NCBI RefSeq assembly: GCF_004365175.1
Contig: NZ_SOCE01000001.1
Location: 1,475,154 to 1,539,153, forward strand
Direction: 5' to 3'
Length of the DNA: 64,000 nt
Origin: Kribbella voronezhensis
Lineage (GTDB): Bacteria; Actinomycetota; Actinomycetes; Propionibacteriales; Kribbellaceae
This document shows positions 26,009-34,534 of the stretch, piece after piece (position 1 is the stretch's first letter; each line of letters opens with the position of its first letter). A program made the position numbers and the translations under genes. Under the pieces are notes generated by a model. The model did not search any database. It was not told the origin of the DNA and saw nothing but the letters and a program-made list of their open reading frames with translations.

Positions 26009-26533
26009 TCATCCGGCTTGCTGGCGGCGCTCGCGGTAGACGCGGGTCTTGTGGCGGTTGCCGCAGACATTCATGTCGCACCAGCGCCCTCGACCGCTGC
26101 GCGACGTGTCGTGGAAAGCCCACCGGCAATCCGGCGCCGCGCAAAGCTTGACCCGGCTCCAGTCTCCGCGGCCCACGGTCACGACCACGGTCTCGAGGAT
26201 GGTGTCGAGCCATGGCCTTCCCGACCGAGCCGCGATTCGCAGCCCACCCGAATCGTCGTGGGCGAGCTGCAGCGGATACGCCGCGAAGGCCGTCGTCGCA
26301 TCGACCTCACCTGAGAGCGACTGACGCAGTGCCGTACGAAGAGCGATGGCGGCCGCCAGATCCTCCGTTCCCAACTCATCACCGGCCACGAGCAGGTCGT
26401 ACTCCGCCAGCCAGTCCGCCAAGTCCCCCGGCGACGCCAGCCGCTCATCGCCGACGTGGGTCCGGCCGTGCCGGCTGAACGATCGCTGGTCGACCGTGTT
26501 GAGGAACTCGGGGATCACGTCCAATGCATCCAC
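26009..26533 (-). CDS. CGNR zinc-finger regulator (ABATE domain)
   Basis: A protein of about 174 residues with the two-domain layout of CGNR proteins. The N-terminal ABATE domain begins with PEFLNTVDQRS. The C-terminal zinc-binding motif is CAAPDCRWAFHDTSRSGRGRWCDMNVCGNRHKT, split here as CAAPDC then CDMNVCGNR. Members are thought to be transcription factors. GTG 26533 places the conserved FLNT close to the N terminus; GTG 26548 is an alternative. Neither has a ribosome site. It is divergent from the epoxide hydrolase, with an exact 12-base direct repeat between them. Confidence 0.88.
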   Translation of the reverse strand: MDALDVIPEFLNTVDQRSFSRHGRTHVGDERLASPGDLADWLAEYDLLVAGDELGTEDLAAAIALRTALRQSLSGEVDATTAFAAYPLQLAHDDSGGLRIAARSGRPWLDTILETVVVTVGRGDWSRVKLCAAPDCRWAFHDTSRSGRGRWCDMNVCGNRHKTRVYRERRQQAG

Positions 26534-26600
26534 GACACCACTGTACACAATTACTGGTGTTGCGAATGATCGACACCACTGTTAGCTTTCAATGGTGTCG
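26533..26600. promoter_or_regulatory. Repeated boxes between CGNR regulator and epoxide hydrolase
   Basis: CGACACCACTGT occurs exactly at 26533-26544 and 26571-26582. The second copy also forms an inverted repeat with TGGTGTCG at 26593-26600 (8-bp arms, 14-base spacer). Likely binding sites of the CGNR protein. Confidence 0.6.
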
Positions 26601-26618
26601 ACAGAAAGGATGCAGAAG

Positions 26619-27755
26619 ATGCCCGACCCCCAACGAGTACTCACGGTGTCCGACGCCGACCTCGACGACCTCCGCGCACGCCTGCGCGGTACGCGGTGGG
26701 CGAGGCGATGGCCGGTCGACGCCTGGAAAGCCGGTACCGACAGCGACGAGTTGCGTCGACTGGTCGACTACTGGTCCACGGCGTACGACTGGCGCGAACA
26801 CGAAGCGGCGATCAACGCCCTGCCGTCCGGGTTCGCCGACGTCGGCGACACGTCCGTTCACTACCTGCGTTTCGACGCCGAGCGCCACGGAGCACTGCCG
26901 CTCCTGCTGGCCAACGGCTGGCCCAGTTCGTTCCTCGAACTGACCGGCCTTGCCGACCGGTTGTCCTCGCCCTCGCGGTACGGCGGCAGCGCGGAGAACT
27001 CTTTCACCGTTGTCATCCCGAGCCTGCCCGGGTTCGGACTGTCTCCGCAGCGGCCCACCCTCGGCAAGGCCCCGCTGACCCACGACATCTGGCACCGGCT
27101 CATGCACGACAGCCTCGGTTTCGAGCGGTACGGCGTACACGGATCCGACCTCGGTGCTGGTGAGTCCAGCTTGCTCGCACAGGCTCACCCGGAGGCAGTG
27201 GTCGGCGTACATCTCCTGGACGCCGCCGGACCGCAAAGCTACGACCCGGAAGGATTGACCGACGAAGAACGCGCTTATCTGGCAGCAGAGAAGGCCTGGT
27301 TCGACGCGGAGGGCAGCTATTCCCATCAGCAGCAGACCCGCCCGCTGACCCTCGCCCAGGGCCTGTCCGACTCCCCGTCGGGCCTGCTCGCCTGGATTCT
27401 CGAGAAGTACCGGGCGTGGAGCGACTGCGGCGGCGACCCCGCCGGCCGGTTCGGCGACGACTTCCTCCTGACCCAAGCGTCGCTGTACTGGTTCACCAAC
27501 ACGATCTCGACCTCGTTCCGGCCCTACTACGAGCGAAAGCACGGAATCAGGCCGAGCGTCGAACGTGTCGAGGTGCCGACCGCGATCGCGGTCTTCCCAC
27601 ACGACCTCGGAGGCCGGCCGCCCCGCGAGTGGGTCGAGCGGACTTACAACCTCACCCGCTACACCCCCATGCCCAGCGGAGGACACTTCGCCGCCCTCGA
27701 GGAACCGGACCTGCTCGCCGACGACCTCACCGCCTTCTTCTCCGAGCTGGCCTGA
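26619..27755 (+). CDS. Epoxide hydrolase, EHN-domain alpha/beta hydrolase
   Basis: About 378 residues. The N-terminal part (DADLDDLRARLRGTRWARRW) is the epoxide hydrolase N-terminal domain. It is followed by an alpha/beta-hydrolase core with LLLANGWPSSFLELTGL (HGWP-type oxyanion loop), IPSLPGFGLSPQ and the nucleophile motif VHGSDLGAG, where Asp is the likely nucleophile. The acid and His (GGHFAALEEPDLLADD) come near the end. It would open an epoxide to a diol. ATG 26619 is preferred because AGAAAGGA ends eight bases upstream; 26592 and 26610 are also possible. Divergent from the CGNR regulator. Confidence 0.9.
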   Translation: MPDPQRVLTVSDADLDDLRARLRGTRWARRWPVDAWKAGTDSDELRRLVDYWSTAYDWREHEAAINALPSGFADVGDTSVHYLRFDAERHGALPLLLANGWPSSFLELTGLADRLSSPSRYGGSAENSFTVVIPSLPGFGLSPQRPTLGKAPLTHDIWHRLMHDSLGFERYGVHGSDLGAGESSLLAQAHPEAVVGVHLLDAAGPQSYDPEGLTDEERAYLAAEKAWFDAEGSYSHQQQTRPLTLAQGLSDSPSGLLAWILEKYRAWSDCGGDPAGRFGDDFLLTQASLYWFTNTISTSFRPYYERKHGIRPSVERVEVPTAIAVFPHDLGGRPPREWVERTYNLTRYTPMPSGGHFAALEEPDLLADDLTAFFSELA

Positions 27756-27840
27756 CGTCCCCCTCGGTCTGCACCGTGACACCACGGACGTGCGGGCCGC
27801 GCCTGCTGGGGGCTGATGCCTTCGGTGATGGGGGCGTGGA

Positions 27841-28908
27841 TCAGCAGGGTGTGGCGACTCCTGTGCGGGGAACTTGTACGGACTGCTTCAGGGTGCGGAT
27901 GCGGTCGATCATCGACTTGGTGTCCGCGTCCTGCTCGAGTTGGGTGTACAGGGGTCGTACGGCCTGGCTGAGGGCCTGGAGGTTGGCGGGTGTCGCGGTG
28001 ACGATCTTGCCGCCGCGGTTGCAGAAGGCTGCTGCGTTGGCGGCTTCTGTGGTGCGGTGGCTGAGCGCCCACTGAAGCGTCGCGGTCGCGGCGTTTCGCA
28101 AGACGGCTTGGTTCTCGGGCGACAGCCCATTGAGGGCGGCGGAGTTCGCCACCAGGGTGTTCACCTTGGTGGTGAAGGTGACGTTGGCGGCCGCGGTCCC
28201 TGGCACCGGCAAGGTGTCGGACAAGACGAAGCCGGTCTCGGCGCCGCCGAGGGTTCCGTCCCGGACGCCGGCTCCGATGGCGTCGCCCACCGGGTCGTCG
28301 GGCTTGCCGCCGAGCGCACGGATGGTGGCATCACCAAGGTCCGACTTCGCCGCGCGGATGACCTTGCCCTTGAAGGCGACCGGGGTGACCAGCGCCGGAC
28401 CGAAGCTGAAGGGGTGGCGCAGGCTCTCGGGGATCAGCGCGAGACCGGTCGCCCCGTCCTTGTCCAGGCCCGCCATCAGCTCGGCGGACAGGTCCTTGCT
28501 GGTGACGATCTCGTCGGCCAGCGCATCCGAGGTCACCAGGAACGGTGCACCGAGCGCACGCAGGGACGTCACCCCTTCGGTGTCCCAGGTCCGGCTCGGG
28601 ATCATGGCCAGGTCGAGTTTGCGGTCCTTCAGCATCCGTGCGACGACCTGGTCCCACTGCTGTACGTCGTGTCCCTGCGCTTCCCACACCGGATAGATCA
28701 GCAGCTTCCCGCCGGACAACGTCCTGACCTGCTCGACGAACTGTACGATCGCGAGCCCTCCCGGCCGGCTGTCGTCGTCGGCCGTTCCCAGCTTCAACGT
28801 CACCGGCGCCGACGTGTCGACAGTCTCGGTCTTCTCCGCCTTGCCACCGCACGCTGTCCCCGCAAGCACCAGCGCGGCAGCGATCGGAAGAGCCCAGTAC
28901 TTGCTCAT
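27841..28908 (-). CDS. DctP/TRAP-type substrate-binding lipoprotein, orphan
   Basis: A 355-residue secreted protein. The signal peptide ends in a lipobox, LAGTAC, with Cys at about residue 20. The rest resembles DctP binding proteins of TRAP transporters: LKLGTADDDSRPGG, FVEQVRTLSGGKLLIYPV and LALIPESLRHPFSFG. Such proteins bind organic acids. There is no DctQ/DctM membrane component on either side (epoxide hydrolase and a lipoprotein), so the partner is elsewhere or the protein has a sensing role. ATG 28908 is chosen for the signal peptide. Confidence 0.82.
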   Translation of the reverse strand: MSKYWALPIAAALVLAGTACGGKAEKTETVDTSAPVTLKLGTADDDSRPGGLAIVQFVEQVRTLSGGKLLIYPVWEAQGHDVQQWDQVVARMLKDRKLDLAMIPSRTWDTEGVTSLRALGAPFLVTSDALADEIVTSKDLSAELMAGLDKDGATGLALIPESLRHPFSFGPALVTPVAFKGKVIRAAKSDLGDATIRALGGKPDDPVGDAIGAGVRDGTLGGAETGFVLSDTLPVPGTAAANVTFTTKVNTLVANSAALNGLSPENQAVLRNAATATLQWALSHRTTEAANAAAFCNRGGKIVTATPANLQALSQAVRPLYTQLEQDADTKSMIDRIRTLKQSVQVPRTGVATPC

Positions 28909-29225
28909 CACAGCCCCCAAGTACGTCGAGGGCTTGGCCGCACCCGGCGACACATTTCCACTGCACCGTCGATACCCTCCGGCGCCGAAAGTCCCCCAGG
29001 CCCAACGGCACTGGCCTGCACGAATACGTGCAGGCGCCTGCCGACCACACTTGCACCGGACAGCCCCGCCCGCCACCTCCCACACACCGAAACCTTCCTA
29101 CGCCTGAGCACTGTTTGTGGAAGACGGCATCCGCGTCTGGTGATCGCCGGCAATTGAGCGCACAGTCGCAGCAGTACCTGGACGCAGCAGGCATCTGTCT
29201 GGCGACAGTGACGAAGGGAAAGAGA
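28909..29225. other. Intergenic region between divergent lipoprotein genes
   Basis: About 317 bases separate the divergent starts. The only structure I see is a perfect hairpin with 9-bp arms, GCCTGCACG (29014-29022) and CGTGCAGGC (29027-29035), around AATA; it could be an operator or a small stem-loop. No credible gene. Confidence 0.45.
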
Positions 29226-29873
29226 ATGAGCGGACCGTTCCGCTCGAAAGCCTCAGCACTCACCGCTGTCGTGCTGCTGACCGCGCTGGCCGGCTGCGGC
29301 GGGACCAGCGAATCACCGACCACCGTCACGTCGTCGCCTGCCGCGTCGTCCAGTCCAGCCCAGTTCACCAGCCGGGCATTCTCCCTGCCCTTGACAGTCA
29401 CGCTGCCCGCTTCGCTGGTACCTCAGCCGAGCGAGGACACCAAGAACTTGATCAGCTGGAACGCAGTCAGCGGGAGTGGCGGCATGAGGTTCCTGCTCCC
29501 GGTCGTGGTCTACCACCCGGACAGCACCACTCCAGCGCCACTGCCCAAGGACTACCCGGCATATCTCCGCGGGCTGGTCGACGCCGGCGGCACGCTCGCT
29601 GACGAGAGCACGACAACGGTCGGCGGTCACGCCACGATCTTGCTGACCGGCACCACCTCACGAGGACTCGACGGCACCTTGGGTTGCCCCGCGCCGACCA
29701 CCCCGCGGGAAGTCTGCTTCGGCCTCCAACCCGACCTGGTCCTCCGCATCGCCGTCATCGACCTCGGCGACAGAACGCTGCTGGCCTGGGCCAGGAGCCC
29801 GCAAGGCGATTCCGGGGCACCGAAGTTCTTCACCGACTTCGAGGCCATGATCCACACCCTGAAACTCACCTGA
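29226..29873 (+). CDS. Putative lipoprotein of unknown function
   Basis: A 215-residue secreted protein. The signal peptide ends with the lipobox LTALAGCG (Cys about residue 24), followed by a Ser/Thr/Pro-rich linker. The globular part (from FTSRAFSLPLTVTLPASL) has no family I recognise; it holds two cysteines in CPAPTTPREVC, probably a disulfide. ATG 29226 is preceded by GAAGGGA. It is anchored on the outside of the membrane by prediction. Neighbours are the divergent TRAP-like binding protein and a secreted protease. Confidence 0.75.
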   Translation: MSGPFRSKASALTAVVLLTALAGCGGTSESPTTVTSSPAASSSPAQFTSRAFSLPLTVTLPASLVPQPSEDTKNLISWNAVSGSGGMRFLLPVVVYHPDSTTPAPLPKDYPAYLRGLVDAGGTLADESTTTVGGHATILLTGTTSRGLDGTLGCPAPTTPREVCFGLQPDLVLRIAVIDLGDRTLLAWARSPQGDSGAPKFFTDFEAMIHTLKLT

Positions 29874-30043
29874 CGACGCTCCTGAGCTACGGCGTCACCA
29901 CGGTCACTGTGGCGGGGCCGCCGTTGGCTGTGGGTGACGGTCGACGCAGGGAATCCCTGAACCTTGAACCCGGCCACTTCCTCCCCGCAAGGGCGCGACT
30001 TACGTTGTGCTGGCAAGTCCCCTGCGTCGAGATGGAGACTCCG

Positions 30044-31093
30044 ATGGCGCCCAAGAGCTGGACCACACCTGTCGCCCTTGCCGCGACTGCCGCGCTTACT
30101 CTGGCGGGGCTGACAGCTCCCGTCGCCAGTGCGAAGCAGCCGACCGGCGCCACCACGGCGAAGGCGCTGGTCTTCATACCGAACCCAGTGCAGTCCAGTG
30201 GCGACCAGACGCTCACTGACCAGAAGGACTCCGCGACGGCCGTTCCCCGCGGCGAGTACTACGAGGTCACGTTGACCGACCTCGACGGCTCGGGCTACCT
30301 GCGCGGCAAGTGGGCGAACGTCCGCAGTACGACCGGCACCCCGGCGTACACCGCCAACGGGACCTATTACTACAACCGGCACGACGACCAGTTCGAGCAG
30401 GTGATGGCGTACTTCTGGGGAACCGAGGCTCAGAAGTACCTGCAGTCGCTCGGCTTCGGCAGCGAGCTGCCGCCGGTGAACGCCGAGAGCCAGGACTACA
30501 AGGTCGATCAGTACGGCGTGGACAACTCGTTCTCGTGGGACAAGCACGACACGATCACGCTGGGCAAGGGTGGCGTGGACGACGCCGAGGACGGCGAGGT
30601 GATCGTGCACGAGACCGGACATGCCGTGCACGACGCGCAGGTGGCGGGTTTCGGCGCCTCACTCGAGGCCGGCTCGATCGGCGAGGCGTGGGGCGACTAC
30701 TTCTCGGTGACCGTCGGCGACTGGGTGGCGAAGAAGTACGGCGTACCAGTGAAGGCGCCGCTGGTGTGCGTGGCGGACTGGGACTCGGTTTCGTACACGT
30801 CGACGGTTCCGCACTGCCTGCGTCGCCTGGATGCCGGCAAGCACTACCCGGAGGACGTCGAAGGAGAGGTGCACGCCGACGGCGAGATCTGGTCGCAGGC
30901 ACTGTTCCAGATTCGTACAGCGCTCGGCCCGACGGTTGCCGACCGCATCATTGTCGACGCACAGTTCGGCTTCGCGCCGGACACCAGCTTCGCAGCCGCG
31001 GCCCGGCACACGGTCGCGACCGCGCAGTCGATGTACGGCGCCACCCAGGCCGCCGCGGTACAGAAGGCCTTCGCCGACCGCGGCATTCTCTGA
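30044..31093 (+). CDS. Secreted M36/M4-like zinc metalloprotease
   Basis: A 349-residue secreted gluzincin. The signal peptide ends around PVASA/KQ. Zinc ligands are in VIVHETGHAVHD (HExxH, residues about 189-193), with the third ligand Glu in SIGEAWGDYF (about residue 214), as in fungalysin-type (M36) enzymes. The last third is a helical domain. There is no long propeptide of FTP type, which most M36/M4 zymogens have, so it is shorter than usual. ATG 30044 (with GGAG at 30034) or ATG 30032 are both possible. It is followed by a perfect terminator at 31108-31133. Confidence 0.85.
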   Translation: MAPKSWTTPVALAATAALTLAGLTAPVASAKQPTGATTAKALVFIPNPVQSSGDQTLTDQKDSATAVPRGEYYEVTLTDLDGSGYLRGKWANVRSTTGTPAYTANGTYYYNRHDDQFEQVMAYFWGTEAQKYLQSLGFGSELPPVNAESQDYKVDQYGVDNSFSWDKHDTITLGKGGVDDAEDGEVIVHETGHAVHDAQVAGFGASLEAGSIGEAWGDYFSVTVGDWVAKKYGVPVKAPLVCVADWDSVSYTSTVPHCLRRLDAGKHYPEDVEGEVHADGEIWSQALFQIRTALGPTVADRIIVDAQFGFAPDTSFAAAARHTVATAQSMYGATQAAAVQKAFADRGIL

Positions 31094-31107
31094 GGAGGCG
31101 CGCAGTG

Positions 31108-31133
31108 GCGCCGGCCTCAGCGGAGGCCGGCGC
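31108..31133. terminator. Bidirectional terminator
   Basis: Perfect 11-bp hairpin GCGCCGGCCTC-AGCG-GAGGCCGGCGC between the convergent protease (ends 31093) and PRC-barrel gene (ends 31146). Confidence 0.75.
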
Positions 31134-31145
31134 GAGGTGTTGGTG

Positions 31146-31511
31146 TTACATGCCGCGTTTGTAGTAGTCGCCGTAGTAGTTGCCCAGACGGTCGCGGTAG
31201 TCGCGGTCGTCGTAGTCGGACGTGTCCGGGTCGTACTCGGGGGCGTCCTTGATCTGGTCCTTGGTGCGGTCGACGTAGATCTTCTTGTCGGCGTCGTCGA
31301 TCCGTTGGACGACGCCGGCGGGCAGGAGGACCTTGCGGCCGAGGATCCACGGCCCGGTGTCGACCACGATCGACGCGGCGCCGACGTCGTCCGTCGCCTT
31401 GTCGACCTTGCCGATGTCGCCGTCGGTGGCCGCGATCTTGTACCCGACGATGTTGGTGCCCTGGGTGTAGCCGGCATCCTCGCGGTAGTTCCACGGATCG
31501 AATGTGCTCAT
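31146..31511 (-). CDS. PRC-barrel domain protein
   Basis: A 121-residue protein with one PRC-barrel: VGYKIAATDGDIGKVDKATDD, then WILGRKVLLPAGVVQRID. The C-terminal third is charged and rich in Tyr and Asp (DYDDRDYRDRLGNYYGDYY). Many actinomycete proteins of this type are stress-induced and small; their role is not known. ATG 31511 has AAGGAAGG upstream. Convergent with the protease. Confidence 0.88.
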   Translation of the reverse strand: MSTFDPWNYREDAGYTQGTNIVGYKIAATDGDIGKVDKATDDVGAASIVVDTGPWILGRKVLLPAGVVQRIDDADKKIYVDRTKDQIKDAPEYDPDTSDYDDRDYRDRLGNYYGDYYKRGM

Positions 31512-31689
31512 GGTGGCCTTCCTTCCACACAGGGCCGGTCCCAGTGACCGGGGTCTAGCGGTACCCCGCCGAGTCCCTGTCAATGCACGAACACCGTCGC
31601 GATCTGGTCCGCCGACTCCCACGCGGTCGATTACCGGATAGTTCACAAGTTGGCGGGCTTGGGCGTGGGGTGGTGGGTACGTCTGGGAG

Positions 31690-32871
31690 ATGACCTCCTC
31701 GACTCAGCAGCTCGGGGCGGCCCTGGAGATCGACGGGCGGCTCACCGAGATCGAGCGCAGCGTGAACCTGCTGCTCAACACGACGCCGGTCAATGCGGCC
31801 GAGGCGTGGGTGGACTTCGAACGCGGGGATTTCGGAGCCGCTCCCACGCTCCGCCTGAGACCACTGGAATTCGACCCCGACCTGGTACGACGCGACCTCT
31901 ACAACCTTGAGATCGAGAACGTCGCCGATCCAGCGCTGCACACCCTCTTCCGGGCGAAGCGCGACGAGCTGGCGCGGGTGATCACGGCGCTGGAGGATCG
32001 CGACACCTCACGCTTCGTGTACGGATCACTGCAGCTGTACGGCGAACTCGCTCCCACCCTCGTCGCCGCCGCGGAGGAGTTGCTCGAACTCATCCCGCCG
32101 CAAGCGGCGAGTACGAGCAGCGTCACAGCCGGCGCGTTCGCACAGGCGGCTCGTGAGGAGTTCGACCGGTATCGCGCTGTGTATCCAGACTTCCCGGCAG
32201 ACGTCGAAGTACGCGAAGACGTCTCGGAGCTGATGGTGTCGTTCGGCCGGCTGCTCATCCCCGAGTCCGCCGCCATTAGGAAGGACCGCGTCGAACCTCT
32301 GCTGCACCACGAGGTCGGCACTCACGTCGTCACCTATCAGAACGGCGCTCGGCAACCCCTGACCCTGTTGACGATCGGCCTGCCTGGCTACGACGAGACC
32401 CAAGAGGGCCTTGCCGTGCTCGCCGAGTATCTGACCGGCGGACTGGATCCGCGGCGCCTCCGCGTGCTTGCGGCCAGGGTGGTCGCGATCGACAGATTGC
32501 TCGACGGCGCCGAGTTCCTGGAGATCTTCGAGTCGCTGCGGGCGCAGTACCGGATCCCGACCCGAACGGCCTGGTCGATCGCCACTCGCGTCGTGGTCGG
32601 CGGCGGTTCCGTGAAGGACGCGATCTACCTGCGCGGCATCACCCGCATCCTCGACATCCTCGCGGAAGGCAGCAGCCTCGACGTCCTGTTCGTCGGCAAG
32701 CTCGCGGTGGACCACATCCCCTTGATCCAGGACCTGCTCGACCGCGAGGTGCTCACTCCGCCGTGGGTGCGCCCGCGCTGGCTGGACGTTCCCGGTGCAC
32801 AGGAGCGCCTCGACAGGCTGCGCGCAGGCGCGTCAGTCACGGATCTCTACGAAGGAGAGGTGGCGGCATGA
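31690..32871 (+). CDS. DUF1704 / QEGLA-motif zinc peptidase (MATCAP-like)
   Basis: A 393-residue protein of the family named flavohemoglobin expression-modulating QEGLA motif protein (TIGR02421, DUF1704). HHEVGTH at residues 206-212 gives the HExxxTH zinc motif, and QEGLA is at 238-242, with the further Glu ligand. Animal relatives (MATCAP) are tyrosine carboxypeptidases acting on tubulin, so this protein is predicted to remove a C-terminal residue from a peptide or protein; the bacterial substrate is unknown. There is no signal peptide. Its stop overlaps the start of an ATP-grasp ligase gene (ATGA, 32868-32871), implying a joint function. Confidence 0.88.
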   Translation: MTSSTQQLGAALEIDGRLTEIERSVNLLLNTTPVNAAEAWVDFERGDFGAAPTLRLRPLEFDPDLVRRDLYNLEIENVADPALHTLFRAKRDELARVITALEDRDTSRFVYGSLQLYGELAPTLVAAAEELLELIPPQAASTSSVTAGAFAQAAREEFDRYRAVYPDFPADVEVREDVSELMVSFGRLLIPESAAIRKDRVEPLLHHEVGTHVVTYQNGARQPLTLLTIGLPGYDETQEGLAVLAEYLTGGLDPRRLRVLAARVVAIDRLLDGAEFLEIFESLRAQYRIPTRTAWSIATRVVVGGGSVKDAIYLRGITRILDILAEGSSLDVLFVGKLAVDHIPLIQDLLDREVLTPPWVRPRWLDVPGAQERLDRLRAGASVTDLYEGEVAA

Positions 32872-33863
32872 GGCTCGCCTTCTTTGTCAACGACGTCGAA
32901 ACCGAGATCGACGAGTACGCCACCACACGGCTGGCACGCGCCGCCGCCCAGGGCGGCCATGAGGTCTGGTACGTCGGCGTCGGTGACGTCGAACTCGGGG
33001 AGAACGAGCACCTGATGGCTCGCGCTCATGCTGCCCAACTCGCACCAGACGACACGCTGGCGACGTTCATGCTGCGGATCAAGGAGCGCCCCGCCGAACG
33101 GATCGTGATGGACGACCTCGATGCGCTGTTCCTGCGCAACGAATCGATCGACGACCTGCAGGCTCGGCCGTGGGCGAGCCCGCTGGGCGTCGTCTTCGGC
33201 CAGATGCTCAAGGAGCGCGGCGTCACGGTGGTGAACGAACCGACGTCGCTGTCCCGAGCCACCAGCAAGCTCTACCTGGAGGAGTTCCCGGAGAAGATCC
33301 GGCCCCGCTCGCTGGTGACGCGTGATCCGGAAAGCATCCAACGGTTCGCCGACGAGGTCGGCCACTGCGTGGTCAAGCCGCTGTACGGAGCCAAGGGCCG
33401 CAACGTGTTCATGGTCGAGGGCCCTGGCGAGGCGAACCTCGCGCAGATGACCGAGGCGGTACTCCAGGACGGCTACGCGGTCGTTCAGGAGTTCGTCGAC
33501 GGCGGCGAGAACGGCGACGCCCGGATCTTCCTCCTCGACGGGCAACTCCTCGAGCGGGACGGAAAGACGGCCGCGTTCCGGCGGGTGCCGACCGGCAACG
33601 ACCCGCGCGCCAACATCAGTGCCGGCGGACGCTCGGTCCCGCTCGAGATCGGGCCGGTGGAACGCGACATCGTCGAGGCGATGAGCGACAAACTCGTTGC
33701 CGACGGCATGTTCTTCGTCGGCATCGACGTGATCGGCGGCAAGGTGGTCGAGATCAACGCCGAGAGCCCGGGCGGCATGCAGAGCGTCGAACGGCTGTAC
33801 GACATCGACGTCTGCCCGACCGTCATCGAAGCCCTGGAACGCCGGACCAAGTCAAAGCCCTGA
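32868..33863 (+). CDS. ATP-grasp ligase, glutathione synthetase-like
   Basis: A 331-residue enzyme with the glutathione synthetase/ATP-grasp layout. The N-terminal pre-ATP domain begins MRLAFFVNDVETEIDEYATT; the ATP-grasp core has VVKPLYGAKGRNVFMV, VVQEFVDGGENGDARIFLLDG and the metal-binding VVEINAESPGGMQ. Such enzymes join a carboxylate to an amine through an acyl-phosphate. Actinomycetes make mycothiol rather than glutathione, so a true GshB role is unlikely. The gene is translationally coupled to the DUF1704 peptidase, suggesting that one adds and the other removes an amino acid or peptide (inference). GGAGAGG precedes ATG 32868. Confidence 0.88.
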   Translation: MRLAFFVNDVETEIDEYATTRLARAAAQGGHEVWYVGVGDVELGENEHLMARAHAAQLAPDDTLATFMLRIKERPAERIVMDDLDALFLRNESIDDLQARPWASPLGVVFGQMLKERGVTVVNEPTSLSRATSKLYLEEFPEKIRPRSLVTRDPESIQRFADEVGHCVVKPLYGAKGRNVFMVEGPGEANLAQMTEAVLQDGYAVVQEFVDGGENGDARIFLLDGQLLERDGKTAAFRRVPTGNDPRANISAGGRSVPLEIGPVERDIVEAMSDKLVADGMFFVGIDVIGGKVVEINAESPGGMQSVERLYDIDVCPTVIEALERRTKSKP

Positions 33864-33872
33864 GCCGCGGGG

Positions 33873-34493
33873 TCACCAGATGCCGGGAACGAGGCGGCGC
33901 CGCCTGGCGGCGTACTGCGTGTAGGCGGCGCCGAAGTTGTCGAAGAGCGCGGCCTCTTCGACGCGGATCCGCAGGACCAGGCCGATCGTGGGGAGCGTGC
34001 TGATGAACAGCAGCGACAGCCAGTTCCCGAAGGTGAGGCCGATGCCGAGGAGGACCAGGACGACACCCGTATAGCTGGGATGCCGGACCCAGCGATACGG
34101 ACCGGACTGGACAACCGGCTGGCCCTCGGTCACGCGTACGTCGTACGTGAACCACCTGCCCAAGGTGACGATCGCCCAGAGCCGCAGGACTGCGCCGGCG
34201 AGGATCGTGGTGATCCCGAGGCCGAAGACGATCCAGCGGATCGCCGGGTGGTCCGGCGCGATCGTCGCGCTCCTGATGCGGATGGCACTCAGGGCGGCAC
34301 CGATGAAACCGGCGGCGGCGAACAGGAGCACCAGCGGCAAGGTGCCGCGATCCAGCCCGACGTGGCTCGCCCGCGCGCGTCGCCGTCGTACGAGCGCTAT
34401 CACGGACGACCCCGTCTGCAGTACGGCGAACAGCCCGACCGAGATCCCGAAGAGCAACTCGGCTCGGCTGTCGGCAAAGGGAAGGGGATCCAT
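33873..34493 (-). CDS. Isoprenylcysteine carboxyl methyltransferase-like membrane protein
   Basis: A 206-residue polytopic membrane protein with about five hydrophobic segments. The C-terminal part has the ICMT/PEMT signature SGPYRWVRHPSYTGVVLVLLG, and an E..LF..FG..Y..Y motif (EEAALFDNFGAAYTQYA). Relatives methylate carboxylates, phospholipids or small molecules with S-adenosylmethionine. ATG 34493 is preceded by AAGGGG. It is convergent with the ATP-grasp gene (9-base gap), so a link with that operon is not implied by transcription. Confidence 0.87.
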   Translation of the reverse strand: MDPLPFADSRAELLFGISVGLFAVLQTGSSVIALVRRRRARASHVGLDRGTLPLVLLFAAAGFIGAALSAIRIRSATIAPDHPAIRWIVFGLGITTILAGAVLRLWAIVTLGRWFTYDVRVTEGQPVVQSGPYRWVRHPSYTGVVLVLLGIGLTFGNWLSLLFISTLPTIGLVLRIRVEEAALFDNFGAAYTQYAARRRRLVPGIW

Positions 34494-34534
34494 GAGCAAC
34501 CCCTTCCCTTCGCGTGTTCAGCCGAGCATAGGGG

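Noticed and set aside
32868..33863. True glutathione synthetase (gshB)
   Set aside because: There is no gshA nearby, actinomycetes of this kind use mycothiol, and coupling to DUF1704 points to another product.
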